Assembly: GCA_021029095.1 (NCBI GenBank) | Contig: JAJOHG010000004.1 | Location: 806,001 to 870,000 of the forward strand | Direction of reading: 5' to 3' | DNA: 64,000 nt | Source: Phellopilus nigrolimitatus | Lineage: Eukaryota; Basidiomycota; Agaricomycetes; Hymenochaetales; Hymenochaetaceae | Shown: one piece after another, positions 1-11,246 of the stretch | Position numbering within the stretch: position 1 is the stretch's first letter | Layout of the letters: each line of letters starts with the position of its first letter | Translations under genes and position numbers: made by a program | Notes under the pieces: generated by a model | Told to the model about the DNA's origin: nothing | Database searches by the model: none | The model's input: the letters and a program-made list of their open reading frames with translations, nothing else

Positions 1-303
1 AGAAGCATATATCGCACCAGTCGCGAACGAAGTACGAATAGACTCTGTCAGTCACACACGTCCAGCGCAGCATGCACACCACCACACCCACCGGTAGCTC
101 TCGCCGTCGCGGTTGTAGTCGCACGCGAGGTACTCTCGGCCGGTGGCCTTGTCGACCATGAGCCGCAGCGGCTGGTCGACGCTGCCCAGGAGATCGTCCG
201 CGTAGTCCGGGCAGATGCTGACGAGCGCGGCGACGTTCTCCTCGACATTCGTCGGGGGTAGCCGCCGCATGAGATCGAGCATCGAGTCGAGGAGGTCCGT
301 CAT
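1..303 (-). CDS. CAP2: F-actin-capping protein subunit beta, first exon (partial)
   Basis: The minus-strand exon starts with ATG at 303 and encodes about 70 residues typical of the capping-protein beta N-terminus: LDLMRRLPP, then DDLLGSVDQPLRL, then EYLACDYNRDGESYR. Capping protein is an alpha/beta heterodimer that blocks actin filament barbed ends in the cytoplasm. The exon ends near 92 in the middle of the Arg codon, at a GTGGGT donor. The remaining exons must lie beyond the left edge, because no continuation of the family (SPWSN...) is readable in bases 1-91. The inverted-repeat arm begins within about 40 bp upstream of this start codon, so the native promoter may have been displaced. Family identity is clear. 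Whether the whole gene is intact cannot be judged here. Confidence 0.88.
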
Positions 304-339
304 ATCAGCGAGACTGGGCGGTAGTACAGGAGGAAACTG

Positions 340-1182
340 AGAAGAGGAAATAACGCGATGGCCAGATACTCGGGCGCAGACTTCGGGCGCGTATCCGTCG
401 TGTCACGTGGGCTCAGGTCGTGTCGGCGTGACGAAAACACGTCCGGTTGGGACGTTACAACATGTCTTAAACGCACACGGCATGCACAGTCTTGCCCGAA
501 GCGCCAATATCGTAGCCTGCTTTGCTGGACCAGAGTTGCTCAGAACTGTGCTCGGTGCGACCTAGCTCAGGCTTTGCTTTGTCATAACACATCCAACTGT
601 TTGTCGCTGTTGCAATTCCTCGGCCGCTCACTCTATTCACAATACTACTACAGAGTCAGAAATCAGGAACGGTACATCAATGCATGTTTGTCTCAGAAAA
701 GTAGTATATGCTCATAATATGCACAGGATACGCAGAAAACAAAAGAGGAGCCAGGTGGCTGAGGCAACTGTAGAGATCAGATGGATGCGATGAGGCAGTG
801 CGATTGTGGCTGGAAGACAAAATTCTTGGCCGAAACAAGCAATCCAGCAGTCCGTACTGGCCACACGATGCACGAAGAGTGGAAACAGATGGAAAAAATA
901 CTAAGGGGTTACTTATAGATGTGGAACACCTGGCTTCCGTGTATCACGCCTCTTCCTCAATCCCTCAGTCCTCCTGCATTCTAGAGCATCCGATCCCACC
1001 GACGGTTATAAGATACGAATACGAGTCGAGAGGCAAGCAGAGTTGAATGATAAAGGCGACGATGGAGGAATGAATGGATGTTATGCTCAACAAGTCTGAG
1101 GTAGGAGATGGAAGCACATAGATTGAGAAATGATTAGAAATACAGGTGCGTTTCGTAAAAGCGAGGACACTAATCATTCAAC
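340..1182. other. Non-coding 3' flank of copy A
   Basis: No gene is supported here. The stretch is the conserved downstream flank of the unnamed family. The same block, including a GGATCGGATGCT-like motif and a stretch around 1000, recurs after copies B, C, D and E. It was therefore duplicated together with the gene. Confidence 0.5.
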
Positions 1183-2194
1183 TCAGACCCAATGGTACAT
1201 GTCCCCGGGTCCGTCCAACAAGTCACCGTCAAGGTCGTGGTAGTCCTCCACGCCCTCCTCCCCGGCGAGAAGGATCAACGGCTGATACGTCAGTCCGTCT
1301 TGCGCAAGGTGAGTCTCGGGGCCCCTTTCCTCAGGCGAGAGGTAGGGCAGCGGCAACATCGTCTCCTTCCTAAAGATCGGAAGTTGATTAGCGCATGCGC
1401 TTGTAGACGTGGCGACAGCAGCCGTTGCGGAGGATGCATCGGGAGCATGGGCCGAAGGGACGTCAAGGGAGACGTCCGGGAGCTCTAGCGTTGTCTTCGC
1501 TCTGTATATAGTCAATTGGTCGGCATATGCGCTTGGAGGCGCCGCGACAAGATCCGCTTCGAAGGAGACGGCCTCGGGAGCAAGGGCGGAAACTAAAGCC
1601 CTTCGCAGATTGGAAATTTGTTCCTCGTCAGCGGGCTGAGGCGCCGCATCGGAGGCAAAGGAAGCCGCAGCTTCTATTGGGTGGTTTTCATAGGCCTACA
1701 CGGACCTAAGGTCAGCTTCAGGTCTGTGATGTCACCAATAGATGCACGCACATTGTCTTTGATCGGAGGCCCAAGTCCTAATACCCCAAGCTGGGGAGAC
1801 TGCGGAGGGGTTGGAGGAGGGGTTGGGGGGTGGGAGGGGTTGGGGGAGGAGTAGGGTATCCTGTAAGCTGGTAAAGTTCCAATCCTCCAGGCTGGAGTGC
1901 CTGTGGAAGTACGAGGGGAGAGAACGTGTTCTTAAGCATGTTGCTTTGATATTCTGTCATTGACTGCGACGAGAGGTGAGTTCGAATGAAGGGTCAAGTT
2001 CATGAGCCACGAGGACTTACGAAGTGCTGAAGAACTTTGGAATGCAAATAGGAGAAGTACAGTGTGAGTGGAGGTGCTGGGGGAAACTCAACAACGGACG
2101 ATGGTGGCTGGGAACCAAGTGAGGTATTGGCGTTGGTCCTTTCATCCAAACCATTAAAAAGGAATTGTGGCTGAATTTTCAACGTCCGCTTCAC
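1183..2194 (-). pseudogene. Unnamed family copy A (frameshifted)
   Basis: This copy has the family layout: an upstream exon ending at a GTAAGT donor near 2020, a coding exon starting with ATG at 1939, a 56-nt intron at 1751-1696, and a last exon at 1695-1183 ending in DMYHWV. Exon 1939-1752 is 188 nt, not a multiple of three. Its own frame stops at 1778 inside a Thr-Pro-rich tract, so the join to the last exon is broken. The last exon is open for 171 codons and carries PIEAAAS and a DAAPQPADEEQ stretch that is missing from copy E. I do not recognise a domain, and function is unknown. It is the inverted-repeat partner of copy E. Confidence 0.6.
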
Positions 2195-2810
2195 GTGACA
2201 CGCGCCTTTTATTCTGATGATGTAATTTAACTAATTTGCTTCCGAAAGTCAAACAGTAGTTCGGACTTGTCAACTGTGGCAAGTACTGTAGATATGGCAT
2301 ACGGAGACACTGAAACGAAAAATAGCGATAGGACTAAAGGGCCAGAAATTTCTAAAGATTGACGATGGTAGTTATCCCAATTAGTAGTCGAAATCGTACA
2401 TATAAGCAGAATATAAAAGGAGGGAATGATGATCAAAATTTCGAAGTGAGGGTCGCGAAACGGTAGCTCATAGTTAAGAACCTATCGATGAACAAAAAAT
2501 AGGTTGAGTTCGAATGAAAGGCCAAGTTCATGAGCCATGAATACTTAGGAATACCAAGTAGGAGAAGTGGAGCTAGAAAACGATGCTGAGCCGGCGGTGC
2601 AATGGCTTTACAAAATGGGCCGATCGGAGATTGATTCCCAATGGTCGCGTTCCTTGTGACGACCTCGCGACTGTCACGTGTCGTCTGTCGAACAGTCCGG
2701 ATGACGACTATAATTAGCCTTGTTCCTTTCTATCGTGTATACGGTTGTCTAAAGCTGTTTTATCGACGCTACATTTATCAATAGATGGGCTCGCTGATGC
2801 TCGAAAGGAG
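2195..2810. other. Promoter-like region, no gene seen
   Basis: This lies between copy A and the MYND-finger remnant, which are transcribed away from each other. It holds the family's upstream block (the CATACGGAGACACTGAAA motif near 2297, also at 12070) and a TATA-like TTATATTC on the minus strand near 2417. No convincing coding sequence is present. Confidence 0.4.
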
Positions 2811-2819
2811 GCATGAGTT

Positions 2820-5075
2820 GGCGCTGAAAACGATGATGATGATGAATCCAAAGAAAGTGAGTCGCGAAAACCATTGTCACTGCTTAGTGCTGCCACTCGG
2901 CTTCGCTCACTGCCACAACTTATGTTCGCGGTCCGAAACCAGGTTCTCGAAGATGCAAAACATGGATGCATTACATCTGCTAATTTTCTCCTGAATGCTG
3001 TTGAAAAGAACGAACTTCCTTCTAAGCTTTTCGTCGATGCGCTCGACGTGTTTACATCCCACCTTTCAGGCGTTACCCCCAAATACGCTTCGAACAAAGA
3101 AATTAGGCTGGCAAACATAGGATTCGAAGGTGCATTTCTCCTACGCCAAGGCCCCCATCGTTCATTGGTCGTGTATTCTCTTCTCAAAAACTGGACAGAA
3201 TTCCTTGACTGGGCACGATTTCTCGTGTTAAAAGATGCTAGGGGACGGCTACCTTCTCTCAAACCCTTGAGAGATAGACTATCCAGTCTACTATCCATCC
3301 TCTTTGCTATCTATGGTCACTGGTCGGAAGACAAATGTCGACATGCATTGCTACATCCCACGCTTCTCAAAGTCATCACGTGCATCTGGTTTGTGGACGA
3401 CTCTGATGTAGGACCGGCGGATAAAATGTTTTGCACACTACTCGTCAATCGTTATCTCGCAGAAAACGCTGTTGATAAGAGCTCGCTAGATTATATTCTG
3501 CTCTTAATTCACGAAAAGGCGGAACGACTCATCAGCTTGTTGCTACATCTCATCCTTGTCGCCTCACAGTGCGAGCCACCAAATCTTGAAGCCATACATC
3601 TACACACTACGCTCCTTCGTACTTTTAACTCTCGGCGTGGCCACCCGCTTGATTTGGCCATTTGGAAGAGACAATACGTACTCTCCTGTCGAATGTGGCC
3701 ACTAAACTCTCAGACTCGTCGCATAACTTGATTAACGATGATATATTCGCAAAGGCTTGGGATTCATGCTTTGGACTTTTGACTTTCTCTGCACAGTCGT
3801 CTACTGGTTTACCATTGATTACGCAGGCTATCCAATGCGGATTACTCCGAAACTTCGCTATATGCAGTCCGGTATTCATCCGGTTTTCCGCCTCAGTTCT
3901 CGATAACATCAGAAAGTCCTTTTTGATCAGCATTCCTGCCTACCTCGCTTACCACTCTGTTACAACCTGCATTGAAGTCGAAATTGGAAGCCTTTCAATA
4001 GCGCGTCGTCAGCAAGCATCTGATAGCGCTTTAGGAGACACTTGGAAGGCATTCCTTCGCTTTTTCTTTGAACGATTTCTCTTCAAGTGCCACTATGACT
4101 ACGGGGAAGCAATACATGATATTAAGCGTTCCTGCGAAGAGGTAGGATGCCTGAAATTGTATAAGATTTCTTAGGCTGATCAAGATCTTCACTTCAAGTG
4201 CGGAGGTCGAGGAAGCGGGCCACTCAAGAAATGTGGTGCGTGTAAGAAGGCGACGTATTGTTCAAAAGAATGCCAAGCGGCTGCCTGGAGGGAACACAAG
4301 GCAGATTGCAAACTTCTGCGACAGCATGTTCCTATAGGCGAGCACAGTAAGCGGGCAATAATGTATTCCAGAAAGTACCCGTTATCTCACCTTCTCAGTA
4401 GTCCATAACAGAGATACAGCGAGATTATCCTGGAAAAATAGAGATTACATGAAGCGTTTGGCTGGTCACGATATCCGCAGACATTTACCCGGCCTTCGCA
4501 ATCTGGCTATGCAAAAATATCCAGACACTCCGTTCGACAGTCTGGGAATTACCTTAGACTACTGTCCCTTCCCTCCTATTCTAGATATCCTTCCGATCAC
4601 AAGCTTGATGACCGAAGATGATGCTTCTACGCCATGCAGCCGAACTCTCAGCACGCGGAGCCTTGACAGAGCTCGACGGAGCAACGGCGCTAACGGATTC
4701 ATGAAGGTCATTTCCTCGAAGGGACAGGGCTGCCTCGTGCTTTATGAAGACTTCCCTTGGACTATGCCTCCATTTTGGGTGTCTGTAGGGGAGTCGCAGA
4801 ATATCGAAGACAGATCTATGCACATGACGGTGTTTCAGGATCCGGAAGGAAAACCTGTCGAGGCTGCGAGGGACATTGCTGATGAGTTGATGAACCGAAC
4901 CGGCTTGAAGCCAGACGCGCTTCTGGAGGCAGTTTCGATGACAGACCTACGCCGGAAAGTCATTGATGTGCTAGCCCAGGTGGATTAAGATTATATCGCC
5001 ACTTTGAAAGGCGGAATACCTGATGAAGACCTCGAGTCCATGGCAGAAAGGCTTTCTCCTCTACTACGAGCCTGA
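2820..5075 (+). pseudogene. MYND-finger protein, left copy (decayed)
   Basis: This is the remains of a protein of about 650 residues with a C-terminal-half MYND zinc finger at about 4200-4320. The Cys/His pattern reads KCGACKKATYCSKECQ followed by WREHKADC. MYND fingers usually mediate protein-protein contacts, often with chromatin or signalling partners. Against the right-arm copy this one has lost one base near 3680 (a frameshift before SNVATKLSDSS). It also has TAG at 4172 just before the finger and TAA at 4986 near the end. The ancestral reading ends at TGA 5073-5075. The true N-terminus is unclear: a Met near 2874 and an acidic stretch upstream are candidates, but a stop at 2814 limits the frame. 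Confidence 0.7.
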
Positions 5076-5769
5076 GAATTGAAGTTACTTGATGGTGTAC
5101 CACATCTGAATCCTCAATGCTTTCTCTTCCCTTTCAAATATTAGCGGTGCTACCGTGTTTCTGTGCTTGGAGCTGTTGTCCTGACTTTGTCCGGTGTAAT
5201 CTTGTTCTCAAACCTGCTCTGCTCTACTTTGTTTCCTGCTTCTTGTTATGTCCTGCTGTTTTTCGTTTGTCTCATTACTGTTTGCACCGAAGGGCCGTAA
5301 AACGCTCTCGCCGATTGTACCAGATATTCCATTGTCAAAAAAAAAGCTTTCTGTAACTTGTGCTCGTTTTTTCAAAATTAAATAAATGCCTCGACAGCCG
5401 ATGAACACTTGATCTTGAGGGAATAGTTCAACCTAATTTATGCTTTGGTCTGTAGGTGCTTTATATGAGATGATGAAATGCACTCTGATCAGGCGCACGC
5501 CATTTCAACGAGCAAAGTGAGGTGGATTTCATGGATAGAGTGTAGACAACTCATTTCTAGCAATCAAAATCGAACAAGAGCGACACAAACTGCACCGAGT
5601 GTGCCGTAAATCTCAAGCGCTGACGGCCAGACGTTAAACGGATCTGATGGCTGTAGGTAATAGTATATTGTGATTCAAAATGGCGAGCTGCTCCTGGTCT
5701 TCCTTGTGGTACGCCTTGTAGCTTATAGCCTAGAGGAGTATTATTTGTGGACCGTGTATGTAGTAACTT
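5076..5769. other. Intergenic part of left arm
   Basis: The spacer between the MYND remnant and the carrier fragment corresponds to 28571-29261 in the right arm. It is AT-rich in places and contains no supported gene. Confidence 0.5.
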
Positions 5770-6265
5770 CTACGACGCATTTGGAAGTCTCCGATGCATG
5801 AGCATGATCATGAGCGCATATTGTTCGAATAAATCTTTTGACATGAAGAGCAAAGCTTTCGAAAGCACGGCCTTGGTGATCTGTGCTCCCATCCCCTTGA
5901 AAAAAGTCAGTCTGCCTCGGAACATTGGGTTAAAGGAGATTGTTAGGACAAACCTGATACCAGCCCAAGAGACCCTGATCTTTAAGAACACGGGTCAGCA
6001 CGGCGACAGCCTTGTTGTAATACGAGGGGCGAGGTCGCCAGCAGTCGCACACAGTGGGTTCCGTTTGTCCCGTTGGCGGTGGTGGGCCGTGGGCAAACGC
6101 GATAGATTGCAAAATTCAGACCGTCAGTCTATATGCTATGTGCTTACTAATCTACCCGATATGTCCGTTACCCTGAAACAGTTTTTGAGGGTTCGCACAA
6201 ATTCCAACAAGCCTGCACGGTGCTTGGCTTTCTTCGACGATTCGGACACGGTTCTTGGAAGCGTC
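5770..6265 (-). pseudogene. 3' fragment of carrier gene (truncated copy)
   Basis: The minus strand repeats the last two exons of the carrier at 27169-28570: KTRI-type matrix sequence is absent, but GLLGWYQ followed by an intron and MGAQITKAVLSKALLF then SKDLFEQYALM are present. Only the C-terminal part exists. The upstream part of the copied exon is interrupted by about 215 bp of foreign sequence (6011-6225), and homology stops at about 6265. It therefore cannot encode a carrier. It marks one breakpoint of the inverted duplication. Confidence 0.8.
6011..6225. other. Insertion inside copied carrier exon
   Basis: Compared with 28275-28330 in the intact carrier, the left copy reads through GACAGC, diverges for about 215 bp, then resumes with TTCTTCGACGATTCGGACAC. 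The inserted block has no recognisable coding content, no clear terminal repeats and no obvious target-site duplication. Its origin is unknown. Confidence 0.5.
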
Positions 6266-6915
6266 TTGACCTTCTACATCGCCGCGACTCACGTCGCGCA
6301 CGCTCCTCCCGCGGCGCAGTCGAGTCGTCTGGGATGTGTCGACTTGTGACGGTAATGTACAATACACACTTTTCATAATTAGTTTTTTTTTTTTGTTCCG
6401 AGTTGATCTGAATCCGGTGCGCTTTGTCAAAGTTACTTCGAGAGTTCTTTGTTGCAACAACAATCCCCTTACCGCTTTCAAGTTCGAAAAGCAGCTAGGG
6501 TGAATGGGAAAAAATAAGAGGAGTAAGACGGATGGAGCAACCGTAAAGATCAGGTGATACGACAAGGCAGTGAGGTTGTGGCTGAGGACAGAAGTCCGTC
6601 TTGGCCACACTGGAAAGAAAATACGGAAGAGAGGTACTTATAGAGGTGGAACACCTCGTCTCCGTGCAACAGGCCTCTTCCTCCGTTTCTCAGTTCCCCT
6701 AGATTTCAAAGTATCCGGTCCCACCAATGGCTATAAGATGTGAATACGAGTCGAGAGAGGCAAGCAGAGTCGAGTGATGATGGCGATGAGGGATGAATGG
6801 GTGGAAGATCAAGAAGTCTACGCGAGCGGTGGATGGAAGCACATAGATCGGGATGGAACTGGGAATGTAGGTGCGCTTTTGTAGAGTAAATACAGGAGGT
6901 CACTGGACGTTCAAT
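6266..6915. other. 3' flank of copy B
   Basis: No gene is supported. The part from about 6600 is the conserved family downstream block (ATCCGGTCCCACCAATGGCT, also at 11007). The remainder is unique sequence with a 13-nt T run near 6385. Confidence 0.45.
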
Positions 6916-7745
6916 TCAGAACCAAACGGTACAAGTCCTCTGGCCCGTCAAGCAAATCGTCATCAGTGCCGGAACACTTCTCCACACCTTCCTCCCCAGA
7001 GAAAGATCAGCGGATGTACTCCAGTCCGTTATGAACAACGATAAACTCCTCGCCTCGGTGCCTCTTTGACGGCACGTCTGCACTTGAACGTGGTGAATCG
7101 TCAGCAACCGTCGCGGAAAAGGCATCGGGAACATGGGTCGAAGGGACGTCAAGAGAGATACGGGAGCTCTAGCATTGTCTTCGCTCTGAAGACAGATGTT
7201 TGATCGATGTATGCGAGTGGAAGTGCTGCGACAGCAGCCGCTTCGAAGGAGGTGACTCGGGGACAAGGGCGGAAACTAAAGCCCTTCGTAGAATGAAAAT
7301 TTGTTCCTCGTCAGCGGGCTGAGGCGCCGCATCGAAGGCGAAGGAAGCTGCAGCTTCTATCATTGACCTACACGGACCTAAGGTCAGCTTCAGGTCGATG
7401 ACGTCACAGATATATGCATGCACCTTGCCTTGGGTCGGAGACCCAAGCTCTTACTCCCAATCCTTTAGGCTGAGGCACCGATGGAAGGATGATGGGAGCG
7501 GAAAACGGGTTCCGAACCATGTTGCTTTGATACTATGACATTGATCGTGACGAGAGGTGAGTTCGAACGAGAGGTCAAGTCCATGAACCACAGGACTTAC
7601 GAATAGCAGTGCTGAAGAACTTTGGAATGCAAAGAGGAGAAGCATAGTGTGAGTAGAGGAGCTGCGGAAGAGTCAGAAGTGGTAGCGGGACCATAGTGGT
7701 TGAGATTCAAATGAAGGAGTTGCGTGCGTCCTTTTATGCAAACTA
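6916..7745 (-). pseudogene. Unnamed family copy B (frameshifted)
   Basis: The layout is as in the other copies. A TATA box (GCATAAAAGGACGC, minus strand) lies at about 7727-7740. A short 5' exon ends at GTAAGT, then comes the intron, then ATG at 7520 beginning MVRNPFSAPIILP. The coding exon is shortened to 97 nt, so it joins the last exon in the wrong frame (TGA almost at once), although the 56-nt-type intron with its conserved CTGAAGCTGACCTTAGG core is present. The last exon keeps the FAFDAAPQPADEEQI stretch but then drifts. Probably not protein-coding. Confidence 0.55.
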
Positions 7746-7914
7746 TTAAAAAGGAGTTGTGGCTCAGTTTTCAGCGACCGTCTCACGTGATACGCGCCTC
7801 CTATTCATTTGAATCGATTTGCCTCCGTAAGTCAAACACAGGTGTCGATTACTTCTATCCTGATAGATAAGCAGATGGGACTGGTCAACAATGGCAGGTA
7901 TTTTAGGCTATACG

Positions 7915-7983
7915 AAAATGTGTAAAGAAAGCTTATAGCCTATAAGCTTTCTTTACACATTTTCGTATAGCCTGAATCATATT
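7915..7983. repeat. Perfect 69-nt palindrome
   Basis: Arms of 34 nt (7915-7948 and 7950-7983) are exact reverse complements separated by a single C. The arms begin AGGCTATACGAAAATG. It lies in the upstream flank of copy B, between divergently oriented copies B and C. No mismatch is present, so it is either recent or maintained. Confidence 0.95.
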
Positions 7984-8342
7984 CTGCAAGTAGATATCTA
8001 TTTTGATAATCGGTGTGAAGATGCAAGTCGTTCGAGGCCTTCTCCCGCTATGCGCAGAGTCGATGCGGGAAAGAGCAGCCTTCTTCACAGATGGTAATAT
8101 TTTTCCCAGTGAAGTGAGGATGGCTGCAAGCGCCGGCTTGCGAAGTCTTTGTGTTTCTTTTGCGACAGATTGTCATTGCATGAACTTGAAGCAGATAGCT
8201 ACAAACTTTGTATAAGCGCTGAAGCGAAGAATCGCCATGCTACGTTAGCGCGAGATCCATGACTTTCTCGGAAATGATTACCTTTATTTACTGACACCCG
8301 CATCATCAGCAGAAGAGAACACCGCCTCACAGCAGAACATCA
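7984..8342. other. No gene recognised
   Basis: The longest open frame (8003-8215, 70 codons, plus strand) has no recognisable motif and no clear splice partners. The sequence sits between the palindrome and the glycogenin fragment. Confidence 0.4.
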
Positions 8343-9003
8343 TGCCTGGCCGATATGCTTTCGCAACTCTCATCACGTCCGACAGTTATCTGCTTGGTGC
8401 CCTCATCATGACAGCTGCACTGAATGAGGTCCATCCCTTGCCACCCCAGAAGTCCCTTTCCAAACTGTCTGTATTGTAACTCCGAAAACACTTAACCTCG
8501 AGACTATCAAACGTCTGCGGAGGCTTTTAACATCATAATCGGCAGTCTAAATGACCAAGGAGAAGACTGCCGCGGAGCTTCGCTTGCTTGGTGAGTACCG
8601 GTAATTTCCCTCTCTTTCTCTGAAGCATACAGCGTGCAATACTTTGTGCCGTTTATCGTTCGTCCAGATCTCGTTTTGTAGTTTGTTCTGTGCGACACGA
8701 AGCATATATTGACTGTGGTCTTGCCAAACTTTCAGGTCGTCCAGACTTGCACACCGTCCTCACGAAGTTGCATGTCTTCCGCCTGACACGATTCGATAAA
8801 ATCATTTTCCTTGACGCAGACGTGCTTCCGATGCGTCCCCTGTCGCATCTTTTCTCTATTCCCCACGAGTTCTCTGGCGTACCAGACGTAGGATGGCCCG
8901 ATATATTCAACGCAGGGATGATGTAACACCTGGAGAAGACAAATTCAACGAAATTATGAACTTAATGAAAATCGTTGGGAGCTGGGACGGCACCGACCAA
9001 AGT
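8343..9003 (+). pseudogene. Glycogenin-like glycosyltransferase (GT8), 5' fragment
   Basis: From ATG 8343 the frame reads MPGRYAFATLITSDSYLLGA, the N-terminal nucleotide-sugar binding strand of family GT8. Further on, in shifted frames, come FQTVCIVTPKTLN and AFNIIIGSL. After an intron (GTGAGT at about 8591, acceptor before RPDLHTVLTKLHVFRLT) comes the metal-binding FLDADVLPMRPLSHLF, then PDVGWPDIFNAGMM. Another frame break follows the last motif, after which GEDKFNEIMNLMKIVG and GSWDGTDQ are readable. At least three frameshifts are present, and sequence after GTDQ is unrelated. Glycogenin self-glucosylates to prime glycogen. This piece lacks the rest of the catalytic domain and is dead. Confidence 0.8.
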
Positions 9004-9601
9004 ACGTCCGCATCGAGAAAAACGGGTTTTCAACTTGCGTCAGACGAAAGACGTGTGCGGTCCTGGATGACATACAGAATCTATGGAGCCACAGGAAACA
9101 CACATTTCGTGTGGCGCAGAATAAAAGGCGAGTGTTATATGGTCATCGTATGCGATTTCGTTTGCTTGACAATACGTACTACTCACCGTCGTTCTTTGGA
9201 TCCATCCGACCCTTTAGACAGCGTCCTCCGTACTCCATACCTATAATACTTGCCATAGTTAATGAGTCCCCTGTCTGTCAGGATAGAAGTAATCGACGCC
9301 AGTGTTTGGTTTGACTTCCGGAGGCAAATAAATCAAATTACATAATCAAAACAGAAGGCGCGGACATTGAAAACTCAGCCACAGTTCCTTTTTAATGGTC
9401 TGGGTGAAAGACCAACGCCAATCCCTATCTTGATTTCCAGCCACCATCGACTGTTTTGTGAGATCCCCCAGCTCTTCCACTCATACCATACTTCTTGCGA
9501 AATTTCCCAGTGCTGCTACTCGTAAGTACTCATGGCTTATGAACTTGACCTTTCATTCGAACTCACCTCTTGTCGCGTTCAATGACATATTAACAAAGGT
9601 G
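9004..9601. other. Upstream flank and 5' exon of copy C
   Basis: From about 9250 this is the family promoter block (CAGGATAGAAGTAATCGACG is shared, inverted, with about 7843 upstream of copy B). The 5' exon, GTAAGTACTC donor (about 9521) and upstream intron precede the start codon of copy C. No other gene is seen. Confidence 0.5.
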
Positions 9602-10161
9602 ATGATTCGAAGCCTCGCTCTTCCCCCGGCCCCTCATCCCTCTTCTCTATTTCCTCTCCCTGATTACATTCCCATAAGCCTCTTCAATGAGGATTTCCAT
9701 TCCGACGTCGGCTTCGGATTCTTCTTTCCCGCAATCCCGACCCAAAGGAACGTGCGTGCATCTATCGGTGACATCATCGACCTGAGGCTGACCTTAGGTC
9801 TGTGTAGGTCGACAATAATACACGGATAGAAGCTGCGGCTTCCGTTGCCCCTGGTGCGGCGTCTCAGCCCACTGAAGAGGAACCGTACGAGAACCAGGGG
9901 CAAGGTATCCCCCTACCTCCCAACAGACGGAACACCCGGGGACGTGATCAGATTCCCGTCCTTTGCCCCAGCCAAATCTCGATTTTCAGAGAAGAGGCAA
10001 CACTGCCGCTGCCTTGCCTCAAGCGTCCGCGCTCTGAAGAACCGCCGCATCCAAGTGCAGTCATCCCGCAGAAGAAGCCTCGGGGTAAAGCAACTGGCTC
10101 CAGCATTGCACAACACGCCAACGCACGAAGGTCGAAAAGACTACTTCAACGCCGATTGTGA
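9602..10161 (+). CDS. Unnamed family copy C, intact frame
   Basis: Exons 9602-9751 and 9808-10161 join in phase 0 across a 56-nt intron (GTGCGT donor, CTGAC branch, TGTGTAG acceptor), giving 167 residues. The N-terminal exon begins MIRSLALPPAPHPSS. The second starts VDNNTRIEAAASVAPGAA, then has SQPTEEEPYENQ, IFREEATLPLPCLKRPRSEE and a basic tail (KKPRGK, ARRSKRLLQRRL) that looks like a nuclear localisation signal. No signal peptide or known domain is visible. The same nucleotides beyond the stop still resemble the copy A/E ending (DMCRWV) in another frame, so the tail has switched frame within the family. Function is unknown. This is one of the best-preserved small members. Confidence 0.55.
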
Positions 10162-11246
10162 TGATTGACGGGCCTGGGACATGTGCCGTTGGGTCTGAAT
10201 TGAGTGGCCAATGATTTCGCTTTACGACACACCTGTATCTCAGTCCCACCCTGCTTCCAGCCACTGCCCACTGCCTCACGTAGACTCGTTGATTATACCG
10301 TTCCATCCATTCATCCCTCATCGCTATTATCATTGGCATCTGCTTGTCTCTCGACCGATACCCACGCCATATGGCACTCTATTGTTGCCGGGGTAGAGCG
10401 CTTTGAAGCGCAGAGGATCGAGTGATGTAGGGAGAGGCCTTCCGTATTTTTCTCATCTACTTTCCCACCCCCTTTCTCTTCGTGTATCGCGTGACCAGTA
10501 CGGGCTGCTGGATGACTTGTTTCTTCGCCTTCGGCTGAATTCCATCTTCCTCTCAGCCACAATCGCACTGCCCCATCGCATCCATCTGATCTCCACGATT
10601 TCCTCATCCATTTTACGCCCCTTCTTCACCCTTACTACTCTAAAAGTGTCGCGTACTTTTTCCGGAGCTTGTAATGTCGTAAATAGATTGAGAGCGGCGC
10701 ATCTACACTTGAATTCGGTGAATCGTCCTTCCGCGAACGAAGGGATTCGGAGCGCTGACGCTTGATTCCTTTCACCTCAGGAGAGAGACACGGCAGCGGC
10801 AGCATCGTCTTTTTTCTGAAAAGAGAAACCTGGCCTGCGAATGTGCTGAAAGGCGCCGAGACAGCAACCGATTCGAAGGAGATTAACTCGGGAGCGAAGG
10901 CGGGTAAAGGAGAAGACTGGAGGGCCGGGCTGTAAACAAAAGGTGAGTGGTCGGCGAGACTCCTTTGGCCTCTTCCTCCGTCGCTCAGTCCCCCTAGATT
11001 TCAAAGTATCCGGTCCCACCAATGGCTATAAGATGTGAATACAAGTCGAGAGGCAAGCCGAGTCGAGTGATGATGGAGACCAGGGAGGAATAGATAGATG
11101 TTACGCTCGACAAGTCTGTGAGGCAGGGGTGGAAAGACATGGATCAGGATGGAATTGGAGATACAGGAGTGTTTTCGTAAAGCGAGGTCACTGATCCTTC
11201 ACTTCAGATCCAACGGCACATATTCCCGGGTCCGTCACGAATATCA
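10162..11246. other. Shared 3' flank between convergent copies C and D
   Basis: Copies C and D point towards each other, and both family downstream blocks meet here (for example the TATAAGATGTGAATAC motif near 11029, also near 6730). Part of a second family-like stretch (GAGAGAGACACGGCAGCGGC at 10780) is visible but too broken to call. No gene is supported. Confidence 0.4.

Larger units (their letters stand above)
340..6265. repeat. Left arm of large inverted repeat
   Basis: Read as reverse complement, this stretch matches 28275-33992 along nearly its whole length. Matching landmarks are the outer edge next to ATAACGCGATGG, unnamed-family copy A (against E), the MYND-finger gene, and the last exons of the carrier gene. 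The match ends inside carrier coding sequence near 6265. The carrier is complete only at the right arm, so the right arm looks like the source and this arm the inserted copy. Divergence is visible as scattered substitutions and indels, plus a block of about 215 bp at 6011-6225 that is absent from the other arm. Confidence 0.85.

Noticed and set aside
1690..1760. Conserved peptide-like string D-L-K-L-T-L-G-P-C-R-S seen in several copies of the unnamed family
   Set aside because: It lies inside the 56-nt intron (GTGCGT to GTGTAG). Frame and phase work only when it is removed, so it is conserved intron sequence, not protein.
4158..4173. A 16-nt GT...AG segment spanning the MYND-gene stop
   Set aside because: Removing 16 nt would throw the MYND finger out of frame, and the length is far below any known fungal intron.
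8003..8215. 70-codon frame before the glycogenin fragment as a gene
   Set aside because: It shows no motif, no splice partners, and it lies in a region of broken copies.
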